NCBI RefSeq assembly: GCF_023898865.1
Contig: NZ_JAGSOV010000073.1
Span: 1 to 64,000 of the forward strand
Length of the DNA stretch: 64,000 nucleotides
Source of the DNA: Pseudonocardia humida
GTDB taxonomy: Bacteria; Actinomycetota; Actinomycetes; Mycobacteriales; Pseudonocardiaceae
Direction: 5' to 3'
In this document: in pieces, positions 24,794 to 32,021 of the stretch
Layout: every line of letters starts with the position of its first letter
How positions within the stretch are numbered: position 1 is the stretch's first letter
Made by a program: the position numbers and the translations under genes
Notes under the pieces: generated by a model
The model's database searches: none
What the model was told of the DNA's origin: nothing
Seen by the model: only the letters and a program-made list of their open reading frames with translations

Positions 24794-24838
24794 TGTCGCG
24801 GTGTGACATCACACTAGCACCGATGTCACGCCGCGACA
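24794..24838 (-). promoter_or_regulatory. Paired TetR operators (O2, O3) over the monooxygenase promoter
   Basis: TGTCGCGGTGTGACA (24794-24808) and TGTCACGCCGCGACA (24824-24838) are each TGTC-N7-GACA palindromes. They are near-perfect inverted copies of one another, with centres 30 bp apart. They match the copy before the TetR gene (20693-20707). They sit 11 to 55 bases upstream of the monooxygenase GTG, where a repressor would block the promoter. Confidence 0.75.
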
Positions 24839-25108
24839 TCAACTTTCTGTGGTTGTGGTCACGCCGCACCGGCGGCGACGCTGTGCAGGCCGTGGTGCAG
24901 GGGGCCATCGGGCAGCGGCTCCCCACCGACAGCCGCTAGCTGTCAGCTGGCACCGGTCCGCCCCACCCGGGGCGGTGCGCGCTGTCGAACCCCGCGCTAT
25001 CGTCACCACCGGGCAGGGCGACCTCTTGTCGCACCCTCGGGTGCTGACCTCTGCAGCAAGACTGCTCGAGGCGCCCGGCCCGCCAAACCGCCCTCGTTCA
25101 GCAGTCTC
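24839..25108. other. Intergenic region between operator and IS remnants
   Basis: About 270 bp with no convincing open frame, between the monooxygenase promoter and the first insertion-sequence end. The short frame at 24849-25112 has no ribosome site or family features. I see nothing else in it. Confidence 0.4.
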
Positions 25109-25140
25109 CTAGTACTGCACCGACACTCGGTTCATGTCGG
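25109..25140 (+). repeat. Solo end of the IS701-type element
   Basis: These 32 bases (CTAGTACTGCACCGACACTC, then GGTTCATGTCGG) match the left end of the element at 26776-26807 at all but one position and in the same orientation. This is a leftover terminal copy from an earlier insertion or recombination. Confidence 0.7.
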
Positions 25141-25151
25141 AAGCGGGTGGC

Positions 25152-25410
25152 TGAACCGCCCCGGGTCTGATGGAGGCTCCACGCCCGCGTGGAGAAGCTG
25201 ATCATGGCACGGAGATCGGCGCACCCTCGTGAGGTGCGTGAACGCGCGGTTGCGTTGGTGTTCGAGCAGGTCAAGACGGGCCAGCACAACTCGCAGTGGG
25301 CGGCGATCTGCTCGATCGCGGCGAAGGTCGGCGTGTCCGGCGAGACCCTGCGCAAGTGGGTACGTCAGGCCGAGGTCGACGCCGGATCCCGGCCGGGTGT
25401 GGCCGGCCAG
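25152..25410 (+). mobile_element. IS3-family remnant (left end plus orfA start)
   Basis: TGAACCGCCCCGGGT near 25152 resembles the terminal repeat of IS3-family elements. It is followed by the start of an IS3-type orfA gene at 25204. OrfB and the right end are absent. It abuts the IS701-type end, so the two elements were nested or recombined. Confidence 0.55.
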
Positions 25411-25533
25411 GCTCGCCGGGGGCCGTCGGAGACGGTGATACCGGCCCAGGTGCGCTCGATCGTGCTCGACCTGCTGCAGGCCACCGGGCTGTGCCGGGCC
25501 GAGACCCGGCACGCCATGCACCAGCAGGGCTGA
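25204..25533 (+). pseudogene. IS3-family transposase OrfA, truncated
   Basis: The first 60 or so residues (MARRSAHPREVRERAVALVF, AAICSIAAKVGVSGETLRKW, VRQAEVDAGSRPG) are the helix-turn-helix of IS3 OrfA. The usual leucine-zipper end is missing; the frame continues into unrelated sequence and stops at 25533. No OrfB follows, so it cannot move by itself. Confidence 0.75.
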
Positions 25534-25554
25534 TCCGCGGGGGGCGGGTGCGGC

Positions 25555-26025
25555 CTACGCGAGCACGGCCGGACCGGTCGGGGCCGGGAAGGGCTGGCGG
25601 AAGGTGAACGCCCGCGGGGTCGGTCCCGCGGTGCCGAGCAGGTCGAGCCGCTCCAGCGCCTCGTCGACGGTCGGGGTGAGCCCGACCGGGACCCACCACA
25701 GCACCAGCGCCGCGGGCAGCCCGTGCGGGAGGAACCACTCCCGGCGCCGGCGCAGGTAGTCGAGGTGCTCGCTGTGGTAGGCGTAGGCCCGCAGCGCCTC
25801 GAGCGACTCCCACAGCGACAGCGTGATGATCACGTCCGGGGCGATCGGTCGGATGCCGGTCGCGTTGTCCTTGCCGTCCTCGGTGAGGCGCCAGACGAAG
25901 CCGGGCGAGCGGTCGGCGAGGTCGTTCATGGGGTCCATGCCCGCCATGAATCCGGCCGACGACGGGTGGTCCAGGGGTGCGCGCAGCCGCGCGACGTTGA
26001 ACTGGGCGAGGTGGGAGGCCGTCAT
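25555..26025 (-). CDS. DUF3291 domain protein
   Basis: The 156-residue protein begins MTASHLAQFNVARLRAPLDH and contains FMAGMDPMNDLADRSPGFVW, IITLSLWESLEALRAYAYHS and LPHGLPAALVLWWVPVGLTP, which is the DUF3291 pattern. The fold is probably related to dimeric alpha/beta-barrel monooxygenases; function is unknown. ATG 26025 is favoured; a TTG at 26061 overlapping the upstream HTH gene would add 12 residues. It is probably co-transcribed with that HTH gene. Both lie between IS remnants. Confidence 0.85.
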   Translation of the reverse strand: MTASHLAQFNVARLRAPLDHPSSAGFMAGMDPMNDLADRSPGFVWRLTEDGKDNATGIRPIAPDVIITLSLWESLEALRAYAYHSEHLDYLRRRREWFLPHGLPAALVLWWVPVGLTPTVDEALERLDLLGTAGPTPRAFTFRQPFPAPTGPAVLA

Positions 26026-26057
26026 GCCCCCACCCCACCAGAGCGCCACCTCTATTG

Positions 26058-26744
26058 TCAATCAGATTTGTTTTTAGTCTGCTGCACGGTGACGCAGCAG
26101 CGACCCGGGGCCGCGTCCATGCGGGCGGCCCAGTCGTCCACCCCGGCGCCGGCCAGCAGCCCCTCGACCAGCGCCAGGTTCATCCCGCAGACGACCGGCG
26201 GGAACTCCGCGGCCAGTCGGTGGAACGGACAGTTGCGCAGCTCGATCCGGCCGCCGGAGGCGACCGGGTGGTAGCCGTGCGCGGCCAGCAGTTCGCCGGG
26301 GCCACCCATCCCACCACCGGGTCCACCGGGTCCACCGGTCCCGGCCCGTCGGCCGTGCTCGTAGGAGACCTCGTGCAGGACCGCCTCCGCACCGCTGCGC
26401 TCCACGGCCTCGGCGAGCAGCGCCGCCGCGGAGCGGTAGGCGCGCGGCGGCACGCTCACCGCGCGCTCCTCCGCGGCGGCGCGATAGAGCTTGGCCGGGC
26501 GCCCGGCGCCCGGTCCGGTCCGGCCCGAGCGGCGGGCGTAGGATGCCTCGAGCAGTCCCGCGTCGACCAGCTTGTCGAGGTGGAACGCGGCGAGCGTGCG
26601 CCCGACGCCGAGCGCGGCGGCGACCTCGTCCCGACCCACCGGGTCGGGCGCCGCGGTCGCCACCGCCTGGTAGGCCGCGCGGCGCACGTCGTCGCTCAGC
26701 GCCGCGACGGCGCGGAGGTCGCCCAGATCATCGGAGGTGGACAC
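26058..26744 (-). CDS. Winged-helix regulator with C-terminal Cys-rich sensor (SufR-like)
   Basis: The 228-residue protein has an N-terminal ArsR/DeoR-like winged helix (LSDDVRRAAYQAVATAAPDP, VAAALGVGRTLAAFHLDKLV, DAGLLEASYARRSG). Its C-terminal domain carries Cys residues in NCPFHRLAAEFPPVVCGMNL and PGRCCVTVQQ. This Cys layout resembles the Fe-S-binding SufR-like regulators, so it may sense redox or iron; this is inference from spacing. A Gly-rich insert (GTGGPGGPGGGMGGPGE) is unusual. The start is GTG 26744. It is coupled to the DUF3291 gene. Confidence 0.85.
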   Translation of the reverse strand: MSTSDDLGDLRAVAALSDDVRRAAYQAVATAAPDPVGRDEVAAALGVGRTLAAFHLDKLVDAGLLEASYARRSGRTGPGAGRPAKLYRAAAEERAVSVPPRAYRSAAALLAEAVERSGAEAVLHEVSYEHGRRAGTGGPGGPGGGMGGPGELLAAHGYHPVASGGRIELRNCPFHRLAAEFPPVVCGMNLALVEGLLAGAGVDDWAARMDAAPGRCCVTVQQTKNKSD

Positions 26745-26775
26745 CGGTCGAGTGTATTGCCAACCGGTCTTGGTA

Positions 26776-27581
26776 CTAGTACTGCAACGACACTCGGTTC
26801 ATGTCGGTAGGTAGTGGCCGCGGCGGCGGTAGTGGCAGGCGCGGGCTTGGTACTGGCAGCGGCGCCAGAGTGACCAGCCATGACCTGCTCGACGCAGACG
26901 GCCGGGCAAGAACGAGCTCGGTGAGTAGTCGACGGATCTCGTTGGCCGACAGCGGGATCGGCCGTTCGCCGCTGGTTGCAGTTCCCCCTCTCGCTGCTCA
27001 GGGCCTGTTCGTGTTCTTGTTGGTGTTCGCGGGCTCGGGTGGCGGCGAGGTAGGCCAGCGCGAGCATCGCGAGGGTGATGTGGGCACACCACGCCCGCCA
27101 GGTCCGGACCTGGTAGTGATCCAGGCCGGCCTCGTTCTTCGCGGTCTGGAAGCACTCCTCGATCGCCCACCGCGCCCCGGCCACCCGGATCAACTCCCGC
27201 AACCCGGTGTCGTCGAGCACGAACACCCCGGTCACCGGGTCCCCGAGATGGCCAGGGCGTAGTCGCGCACGTCGTCACGCACGCCTTCGATGTCCCAGTC
27301 CGCGGTCCGCAGCAGCCGCTGCATCCCGTCCGGGGGAGACCGCTCCGGCGTGCTCGGCCAACGTCCAGCCGTCCTTGCGTTCCAGGCCCGCGAGCAGCCC
27401 CCGCACGTAGACACCGGCCCGAGCACGGGGCTCTTCACGCACGAACCGGCGCCCGATCAAGCTGATCGACCGCGTCCAGCCCGGCCACCCACCCGGCAAC
27501 GTCCACCGCCCGGCGACCATCCTCAGTGGACCGGACTCGGCCCAAGCGACACGCCGTGAACACCCGCCGTTGCAGTACTAG
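26776..27581 (-). mobile_element. IS701-family element remnant with intact ends
   Basis: Perfect 13-bp inverted ends, CTAGTACTGCAAC at 26776-26788 and its complement at 27569-27581, bound about 806 bp. If the outer CTAG is the target duplication, the true ends start at TACTGCAAC. The interior carries a broken transposase gene and is shorter than a complete IS701-type element, so there is an internal deletion. It cannot move by itself. Confidence 0.8.
26799..27560 (-). pseudogene. IS701-family transposase, frameshifted and deleted
   Basis: Pieces in three minus-strand frames belong to one DDE transposase. RVRSTEDGRRAVDVAGWVAG and GWTLAEHAGAVSPGRDAA come from the N-terminal part. TGVFVLDDTGLRELIRVAGA, RWAIEECFQTAKNEAGLDHY and VRTWRAWCAHITLAMLALAY come from the C-terminal catalytic part. 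PLSANEIRRLLTELVL in another frame is the tail. The central catalytic region is missing and there are several frameshifts. Confidence 0.8.
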
Positions 27582-28111
27582 CCCGCGGTGCGCCCCGACG
27601 GCACCAGTTCGGTCGCCGCACCGGCGCGCAGCCGGCGCGCGACGTCCGCCACGTCCCGGCCCGTGCACCGGGCGGCGGTGCGCACGCCGGCGCCCTGGAG
27701 ACCGGAGACGGGGACAACGACGCCGCCGAGCTGGGACAGCATGTGGAACAGGGTCCGCAACGTGGCCTCGTGCCCGCCGTGCAGCAGGCCGTCGGCCGAG
27801 GCGAAGCCGGACCAGACGACCTCGGCCAGCCGCTCGCCCTCGAGGGTCCGCAGCTGCTGGAGGTAGGCCCTCAGCGGAGGCGCGAGGTTGCCGTACCGGC
27901 TCGGCGAACCGAGAACGACGGCGTCGGGCCAGTGCACGTCCTCGGACTCGACGAGGCCCTCGGCCGCACCGGCCCCCGGTGCGGCGTGGCCGGGCAGGCG
28001 ACGGACCCGGACGACCGCGCCCACCTCCTCCGCGCCGGCCGCCACCTCCCTCGCCAACGCCTGCAGGATCCCCTGCCCGTGGTAGACGACTGACACCTTC
28101 GGCTGGTCCAT
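27578..28111 (-). CDS. Flavodoxin-fold NAD(P)H:quinone oxidoreductase (WrbA-like)
   Basis: The 177-residue protein has a WrbA-like flavodoxin fold: VSVVYHGQGILQALAREVAA for the FMN phosphate loop region, WPDAVVLGSPSRYGNLAPPL, SGFASADGLLHGGHEATLRT and a late GRDVADVARRLRAG helix. Such enzymes reduce quinones by two electrons using FMN and NAD(P)H. ATG 28111 has AAGGAG upstream. Its stop TAG (27578-27580) lies inside the end of the IS701-type element, so the insertion replaced the original last residues. The core fold looks complete. Confidence 0.88.
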   Translation of the reverse strand: MDQPKVSVVYHGQGILQALAREVAAGAEEVGAVVRVRRLPGHAAPGAGAAEGLVESEDVHWPDAVVLGSPSRYGNLAPPLRAYLQQLRTLEGERLAEVVWSGFASADGLLHGGHEATLRTLFHMLSQLGGVVVPVSGLQGAGVRTAARCTGRDVADVARRLRAGAATELVPSGRTAG

Positions 28112-28152
28112 GCGGTCACTCCTTCGAACGCGCTGCTGCGTGGTCGATCTCG

Positions 28153-28192
28153 GGCCGAGCGGCCACCGCCCGTGGACGGTGGCCGCTCGGCC
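28153..28192 (-). terminator. Strong hairpin between the NmrA-like and WrbA-like genes
   Basis: GGCCGAGCGGCCACCG (28153-28168) pairs perfectly over 16 bp with 28177-28192, with an 8-nt loop. It lies 17 bases past the NmrA-like stop and upstream of the WrbA-like gene, so it separates the two leftward transcripts. Confidence 0.7.
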
Positions 28193-28208
28193 GGCTCTGC
28201 CGGCGCGG

Positions 28209-28961
28209 CTACTGCTGGGCCAGCCACTTCTCGAAGGTGATCTCCCCGAGCTGCGCGTCCGGGCCCGGGACCAGCGTCCGCTCGCTCAGCCGCACGCCGG
28301 AGTAGGGCGCCTGCTCGTCGGTGACGACCTCGCGGGGGTCGCCCTTGGCTGCGAGCCCCTTGCGCACCAGCTCGTCGAGCCCGAACTGCTCGGGCCCGCC
28401 GATCTCGCGGATCCCGTTCACCGGCTCCCCCACCGTGACGCGCCCCAGCCCGGCGGCGACGTCGTCGGCGGCCATCGGCTGGATCAGGGCGGACGGGAGG
28501 CGGACCTTCCCGTCGACCGTGCTGAAGTCGGCGATGGCCTTGACGAACTCGAAGAACTGGGTGGCGTGCACGATCGAGTACGGCCGGCCGGATTCCCGGA
28601 TCAGCTGCTCCTGCGCCGCCTTCGCGCGGAAGTAGCCCGATTCCTGCAGCCGGTCCGTGCCGACCACCGACAGCGCCACGTGGTGCCCGACGCCCGCCTT
28701 CGCGGAGTACTCGAGCAGGTTGGTGGTGGAGGTGCGGAAGAACTCCATGACGGGGTCGTCGGCGAACGACGGCGAGTTCGACACGTCCACCACGACCGCC
28801 GCGCCCTCGAGCACCTCGGCCAGCCCCTCCCCGGTGAGGGTGTTCACGCCCGTGTTCGGGGCGGCGGGTACCGCCTCGTGCCCGTGCTCGCCCAGCTTGG
28901 CCACCAGCTTCGAGCCGATCAGCCCGGTCCCACCGATCACAACGACCTTCACGATGTGCAT
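28209..28961 (-). CDS. NmrA-like / NAD(P)-binding SDR-type protein
   Basis: The 250-residue atypical SDR begins MHIVKVVVIGGTGLIGSKLV (GGTGxxG dinucleotide motif) and continues with LEYSAKAGVGHHVALSVVGT, YFRAKAAQEQLIRESGRPYS and IVHATQFFEFV, as in NmrA/TMR-like proteins. These bind NAD(P)(H) and often act as redox sensors or reductases. ATG 28961 has GAAGGG directly upstream; GTG 28952 is an alternative. An ECF-type promoter (29017-29047) lies upstream, divergent from the LtrA-like gene promoter. Confidence 0.88.
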   Translation of the reverse strand: MHIVKVVVIGGTGLIGSKLVAKLGEHGHEAVPAAPNTGVNTLTGEGLAEVLEGAAVVVDVSNSPSFADDPVMEFFRTSTTNLLEYSAKAGVGHHVALSVVGTDRLQESGYFRAKAAQEQLIRESGRPYSIVHATQFFEFVKAIADFSTVDGKVRLPSALIQPMAADDVAAGLGRVTVGEPVNGIREIGGPEQFGLDELVRKGLAAKGDPREVVTDEQAPYSGVRLSERTLVPGPDAQLGEITFEKWLAQQ

Positions 28962-29016
28962 CCCTTCGTTCGACGAACGCGACGCGGCCGCCGCTGCTCG
29001 GCGGGGCGCCCCGCAG

Positions 29017-29047
29017 CGAGGACAGGGCGGCCGGGCGATCCGTGACG
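29017..29047 (-). promoter_or_regulatory. ECF41-like promoter P1 (NmrA-like gene)
   Basis: On the minus strand, CGTCACG (29047-29041), 16 nt, then TGTCCTCG (29024-29017). The -10 is about 58 bases from the start codon. It is one of nine promoters in the window with this spacing. Confidence 0.7.
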
Positions 29048-29068
29048 CGGCCCCGCGCCCGGCGTCCG

Positions 29069-29097
29069 TGTCACGGACCGGTGCTCCGCGCTGTCCC
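29069..29097 (+). promoter_or_regulatory. ECF41-like promoter P2 (LtrA-like gene)
   Basis: TGTCACG (29069-29075), 16 nt, then TGTCCC (29092-29097), 36 bases before the ATG at 29133. It has the weakest -10 of the set (CCC for CCT). The -35 boxes of P1 and P2 are 21 bp apart and partly form an inverted repeat. Confidence 0.65.
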
Positions 29098-29132
29098 GCT
29101 CCCGACGTACCGGCACCCACCGAGGGAGACGC

Positions 29133-30365
29133 ATGGACGCGATGTCGCCGACGGACCCGACGTCGCTGGTGGACTCGGTCCGGATCCGGATGACCGGGCG
29201 CGCCGTCGACGAGGCGCACCGGCAGGCGACGCAGCTCGAGCTGCTGTTCGACCTGACGTTCGTGGTGGCGGTGGCCGCGGTGGTGGCGCAGCTCGGTCAC
29301 GGGGTGGTCGACGGTCACGCGGTGGACAGCGTCGGGCCCTTCCTGCAGGTGTTCTTCGCGATCTGGTGGGCGTGGATGAACTTCACCTGGTTCGCCTCCT
29401 CCTACGACACCGACGACGTGCCCTACCGGCTGCTCGCGCTGCTGCAGATGGGCGGCGTGCTCGTGCTGGCCGCCGGGGTGCCGGCCGCGTTCGCCGGCGA
29501 CTACCGCGCGGTCACCCTCGGGTACCTGGTGATGCGGGTGGGTCTGGTCGTGCTGTGGCTCCGGGCGGCGCGGGAGGACCCGCAGGGCCGCCGGACCGCG
29601 CGGCGCTACGCCGCCGGCGTCTCCGCCACCGAGGTGGCGTGGCTCCTGCGGCTGCTGCTGGCCGAGCTCGGCGTGCTGAGCGGCTCGGCGTTGGTCGTCG
29701 TGTTCGCCGCCCTGGTCGTGGCGGAACTGGCGGTGCCCGTCTGGGCCGAGCGCAGCCGGGGCACGAGCTGGCACCCCCACCACATCGCCGAGCGGTACGC
29801 GCTGTTCACGATCATCCTGCTCGGCGAGAGCGTCCTCGCGGTGTCGACCGGGATCGCCGACGTCCTCGCCTCCGGGCTGCGCTGGTCGCTCGTGGTGGTG
29901 GCGGGATCCGGGCTGGTGCTGCTGTTCGCGCTCTGGTGGCTCTACGAGCTGGAGCCCAGCGCCGACGGGCTGTCCACCCGGCGCGGGCGCTCGTTCCTCT
30001 GGGGCTACGGCCACTACGGCGTCTTCGCGGCGCTCGCCGCGCTCGGCGCGGGCCTCGAGGTCGCCGTGCGCCGGGCCGGCACACCCGACGGCCTCGGTGC
30101 GGGCTACGCCGTCGCGGTCCCCGCGGCGGTGTTCCTGGTGCTGCTGTGGGTGAGCCACTCCCCGGTCGTGCCGCGGTCGCGGGTCCGGCCCTCCACCCTG
30201 CTCGGGGCCGCCGTCCTGGTGCTGCTCGCGCCGGTGGCCGGTGCCGGTGCCGGTCCGGGGGTCGTCGTCGGTCTCATCGCGACGGTCGCCGTCGCGGCGG
30301 TCGCGGTGACAGTCGCTCGCCCGACCGGGCGCTCGGCACCGGGTCGCGGTCGCGCGCGCTACTGA
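29133..30365 (+). CDS. Low temperature requirement protein A (LtrA)-like membrane protein
   Basis: The 410-residue protein has about ten membrane segments and the LtrA markers: QATQLELLFDLTFVVAVAAV near the start, FFAIWWAWMNFTWFASSYDT, DDVPYRLLALLQMGGVLVLA and HPHHIAERYALFTIILLGES. LtrA proteins are widespread in actinobacteria and biochemically unknown. ATG 29133 has GAGGGAG upstream. An ECF-type promoter precedes it, and it converges with the peroxidase gene, the two 3' ends overlapping by seven bases. Confidence 0.9.
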   Translation: MDAMSPTDPTSLVDSVRIRMTGRAVDEAHRQATQLELLFDLTFVVAVAAVVAQLGHGVVDGHAVDSVGPFLQVFFAIWWAWMNFTWFASSYDTDDVPYRLLALLQMGGVLVLAAGVPAAFAGDYRAVTLGYLVMRVGLVVLWLRAAREDPQGRRTARRYAAGVSATEVAWLLRLLLAELGVLSGSALVVVFAALVVAELAVPVWAERSRGTSWHPHHIAERYALFTIILLGESVLAVSTGIADVLASGLRWSLVVVAGSGLVLLFALWWLYELEPSADGLSTRRGRSFLWGYGHYGVFAALAALGAGLEVAVRRAGTPDGLGAGYAVAVPAAVFLVLLWVSHSPVVPRSRVRPSTLLGAAVLVLLAPVAGAGAGPGVVVGLIATVAVAAVAVTVARPTGRSAPGRGRARY

Positions 30366-31948
30366 GCGGGGGCGAGCAGGTCGGCCAGGCCGAAGCTGCG
30401 CCCCGCGGCCGGCAGGGTGGGCTCCCAGTCCGGTTGGAGGCTCAGGTAGCTCGCCGGGTCGGCGCGCAGCAGCCCGATCAGGACCTCCGCCACGATCCGG
30501 CCGCCGACCGGGCCGAGGCGGTCGCCGTCGCCGCGGTGCTCGGCCTCCTTGAGGAGGTAGAACCACAGCGGGGTGCCGTGCGGCCACCGCTGCCCCAGCT
30601 CGTCGGCGGTCAGCGGCGCCACGTCGAGGAGGCGGGCGACCGCCTCGCCGCCGGGCAGCCGGGTGGTGTCGCCGCGCAGCAGGTCGCGGACCGCGAGGGA
30701 GCGGTGGGCGGTGTCGTCGACCGTCCCGGTGACCTGCTCGGGCAGCCCGATGAGGCTGGCGGCGAGCCGGCCGTCGAGGCGCTTGGCCCGCTGCGCGGGC
30801 GGGTGTCCGGGCAGGTCGAAGACCTGGGCGAGGTCGAGCCGCCGGTCGGCGGGCAGCGGCCCGAACCCGAGCAGGTCCGGGAAGAGCGGCACCGCCGGGC
30901 CGCCCGCGACGAGCCGGTAGGCGTGCCGGATCTGCCCGTGGCCGTAGCGGAACGCCGCGTCGGCGAACTCCAGCGGGATGTACGCCTGCCCGGGCGGCGG
31001 CCGGAACCAGCGGCAGCCCTCGGCGAGCACCTGCTCGACCAGGTCCGCGCCCACGAGCCGGGGCAGGAAGTCGTGGACCACGATCCACTGGTAGTGCCGG
31101 CCGAGGGTGACCCGGGCCGTGTCGAAGACCTCGGCCTCGGGCACGCCGTTCGCGCGCAGCCGGTCGACGATCCGGTTGTGCGCCCGCAGCAGGGCGACGT
31201 GCAGGGCCAGCGCGAACAGGTGCACGTCGTTGCGCGGGTCGCCGATCAGGGCCACGCCCTGCTGGTTGCGCGGCACGTCGGCACCGTCCGGGCCGAGCAG
31301 GAACTTCGCCGGGTCGCCGAGGTCGAACAGGTACGGCGAGCCGACCGGTCCGTCGGAGTAGATGATCTCCAGGTCGAGCTTCGGGGTGCGCGCGTTGCGC
31401 AGCGCTCCCGGCTCGACGCCGCCGCCGATGGGCGAGCGGTCGGCGGTGATGTCGTGGGCGACCAGCTGGCCGAAGAACGGCCACCCGGCGGCGCCGGCCG
31501 CGTCGTCGCCGTCGGGGTCGCGCGGGTCCAGCACCTCGGCGGCGTCGCAGATCCCGCCGTCGCCGCCCGCGCGCACGAGCAGGCGGGGATCGGTGGCCAG
31601 CGGGTCCAGATCCGGGAACATGCGCCCGTAGCGCGCCGCCCCGGTCGGCCGATCGACGGCCCGGACCAGGCTCAGGCAGTGGTCCGGAGCGGCCACGCGG
31701 CTGCCGCGTGCATCGGGCGGAGCGCCGCCGGCAGGGCGGGAACTCCCTTCCACGGCCTCGACGGCGCCCAGGAGGCTGCGCAGCCCGATCTCCTCGCGCT
31801 CGATGTCCGCCGGATCGAACAGCCACTCGGCGATCGGTGCGGTGAAGGCCTCCTCCGCCGACCGCCCCCTCTCGGCCAGGGCCAGCTCTTCCCGGACCGT
31901 GCCCTCGAGGTCGTGCAGGAAGGCGTGGTCGCCGGTCGGGGTGCTCAT
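30359..31948 (-). CDS. Animal-type haem peroxidase
   Basis: The 529-residue protein belongs to the peroxidase-cyclooxygenase (animal haem peroxidase) superfamily. The distal motif is FFGQLVAHDIT (His165); GDPRNDVHLFALALHVALLR then AHNRIVDRL matches the distal Arg/helix region; AFRYGHGQIRHAY carries the proximal His. The family motif is GQxxDHD, but here the Asp that links covalently to haem in mammalian enzymes is Ala164. There is no signal peptide, so it is probably cytoplasmic. ATG 31948 has GGAGGAA upstream, better than ATG 31960. An ECF-type promoter is upstream. Confidence 0.9.
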   Translation of the reverse strand: MSTPTGDHAFLHDLEGTVREELALAERGRSAEEAFTAPIAEWLFDPADIEREEIGLRSLLGAVEAVEGSSRPAGGAPPDARGSRVAAPDHCLSLVRAVDRPTGAARYGRMFPDLDPLATDPRLLVRAGGDGGICDAAEVLDPRDPDGDDAAGAAGWPFFGQLVAHDITADRSPIGGGVEPGALRNARTPKLDLEIIYSDGPVGSPYLFDLGDPAKFLLGPDGADVPRNQQGVALIGDPRNDVHLFALALHVALLRAHNRIVDRLRANGVPEAEVFDTARVTLGRHYQWIVVHDFLPRLVGADLVEQVLAEGCRWFRPPPGQAYIPLEFADAAFRYGHGQIRHAYRLVAGGPAVPLFPDLLGFGPLPADRRLDLAQVFDLPGHPPAQRAKRLDGRLAASLIGLPEQVTGTVDDTAHRSLAVRDLLRGDTTRLPGGEAVARLLDVAPLTADELGQRWPHGTPLWFYLLKEAEHRGDGDRLGPVGGRIVAEVLIGLLRADPASYLSLQPDWEPTLPAAGRSFGLADLLAPAQ

Positions 31949-31977
31949 TGCTTCCTCCATGGACGTCGGGCCTCCCC

Positions 31978-32008
31978 GCAGGACCGGGCGGGCGGGGGAT
32001 CCGTGACG
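31978..32008 (-). promoter_or_regulatory. ECF41-like promoter P3 (peroxidase gene)
   Basis: On the minus strand, CGTCACG (32008-32002), 16 nt, then GGTCCTGC (31985-31978), about 30 bases from the peroxidase start. It overlaps the region just past the stop of the sigma factor gene. Confidence 0.7.
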
Positions 32009-32021
32009 GGCCTGCGGGACG

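Noticed and set aside
24849..25112. 87-codon frame upstream of the IS remnants
   Set aside because: No ribosome site, no family features, and it ends at the IS end.
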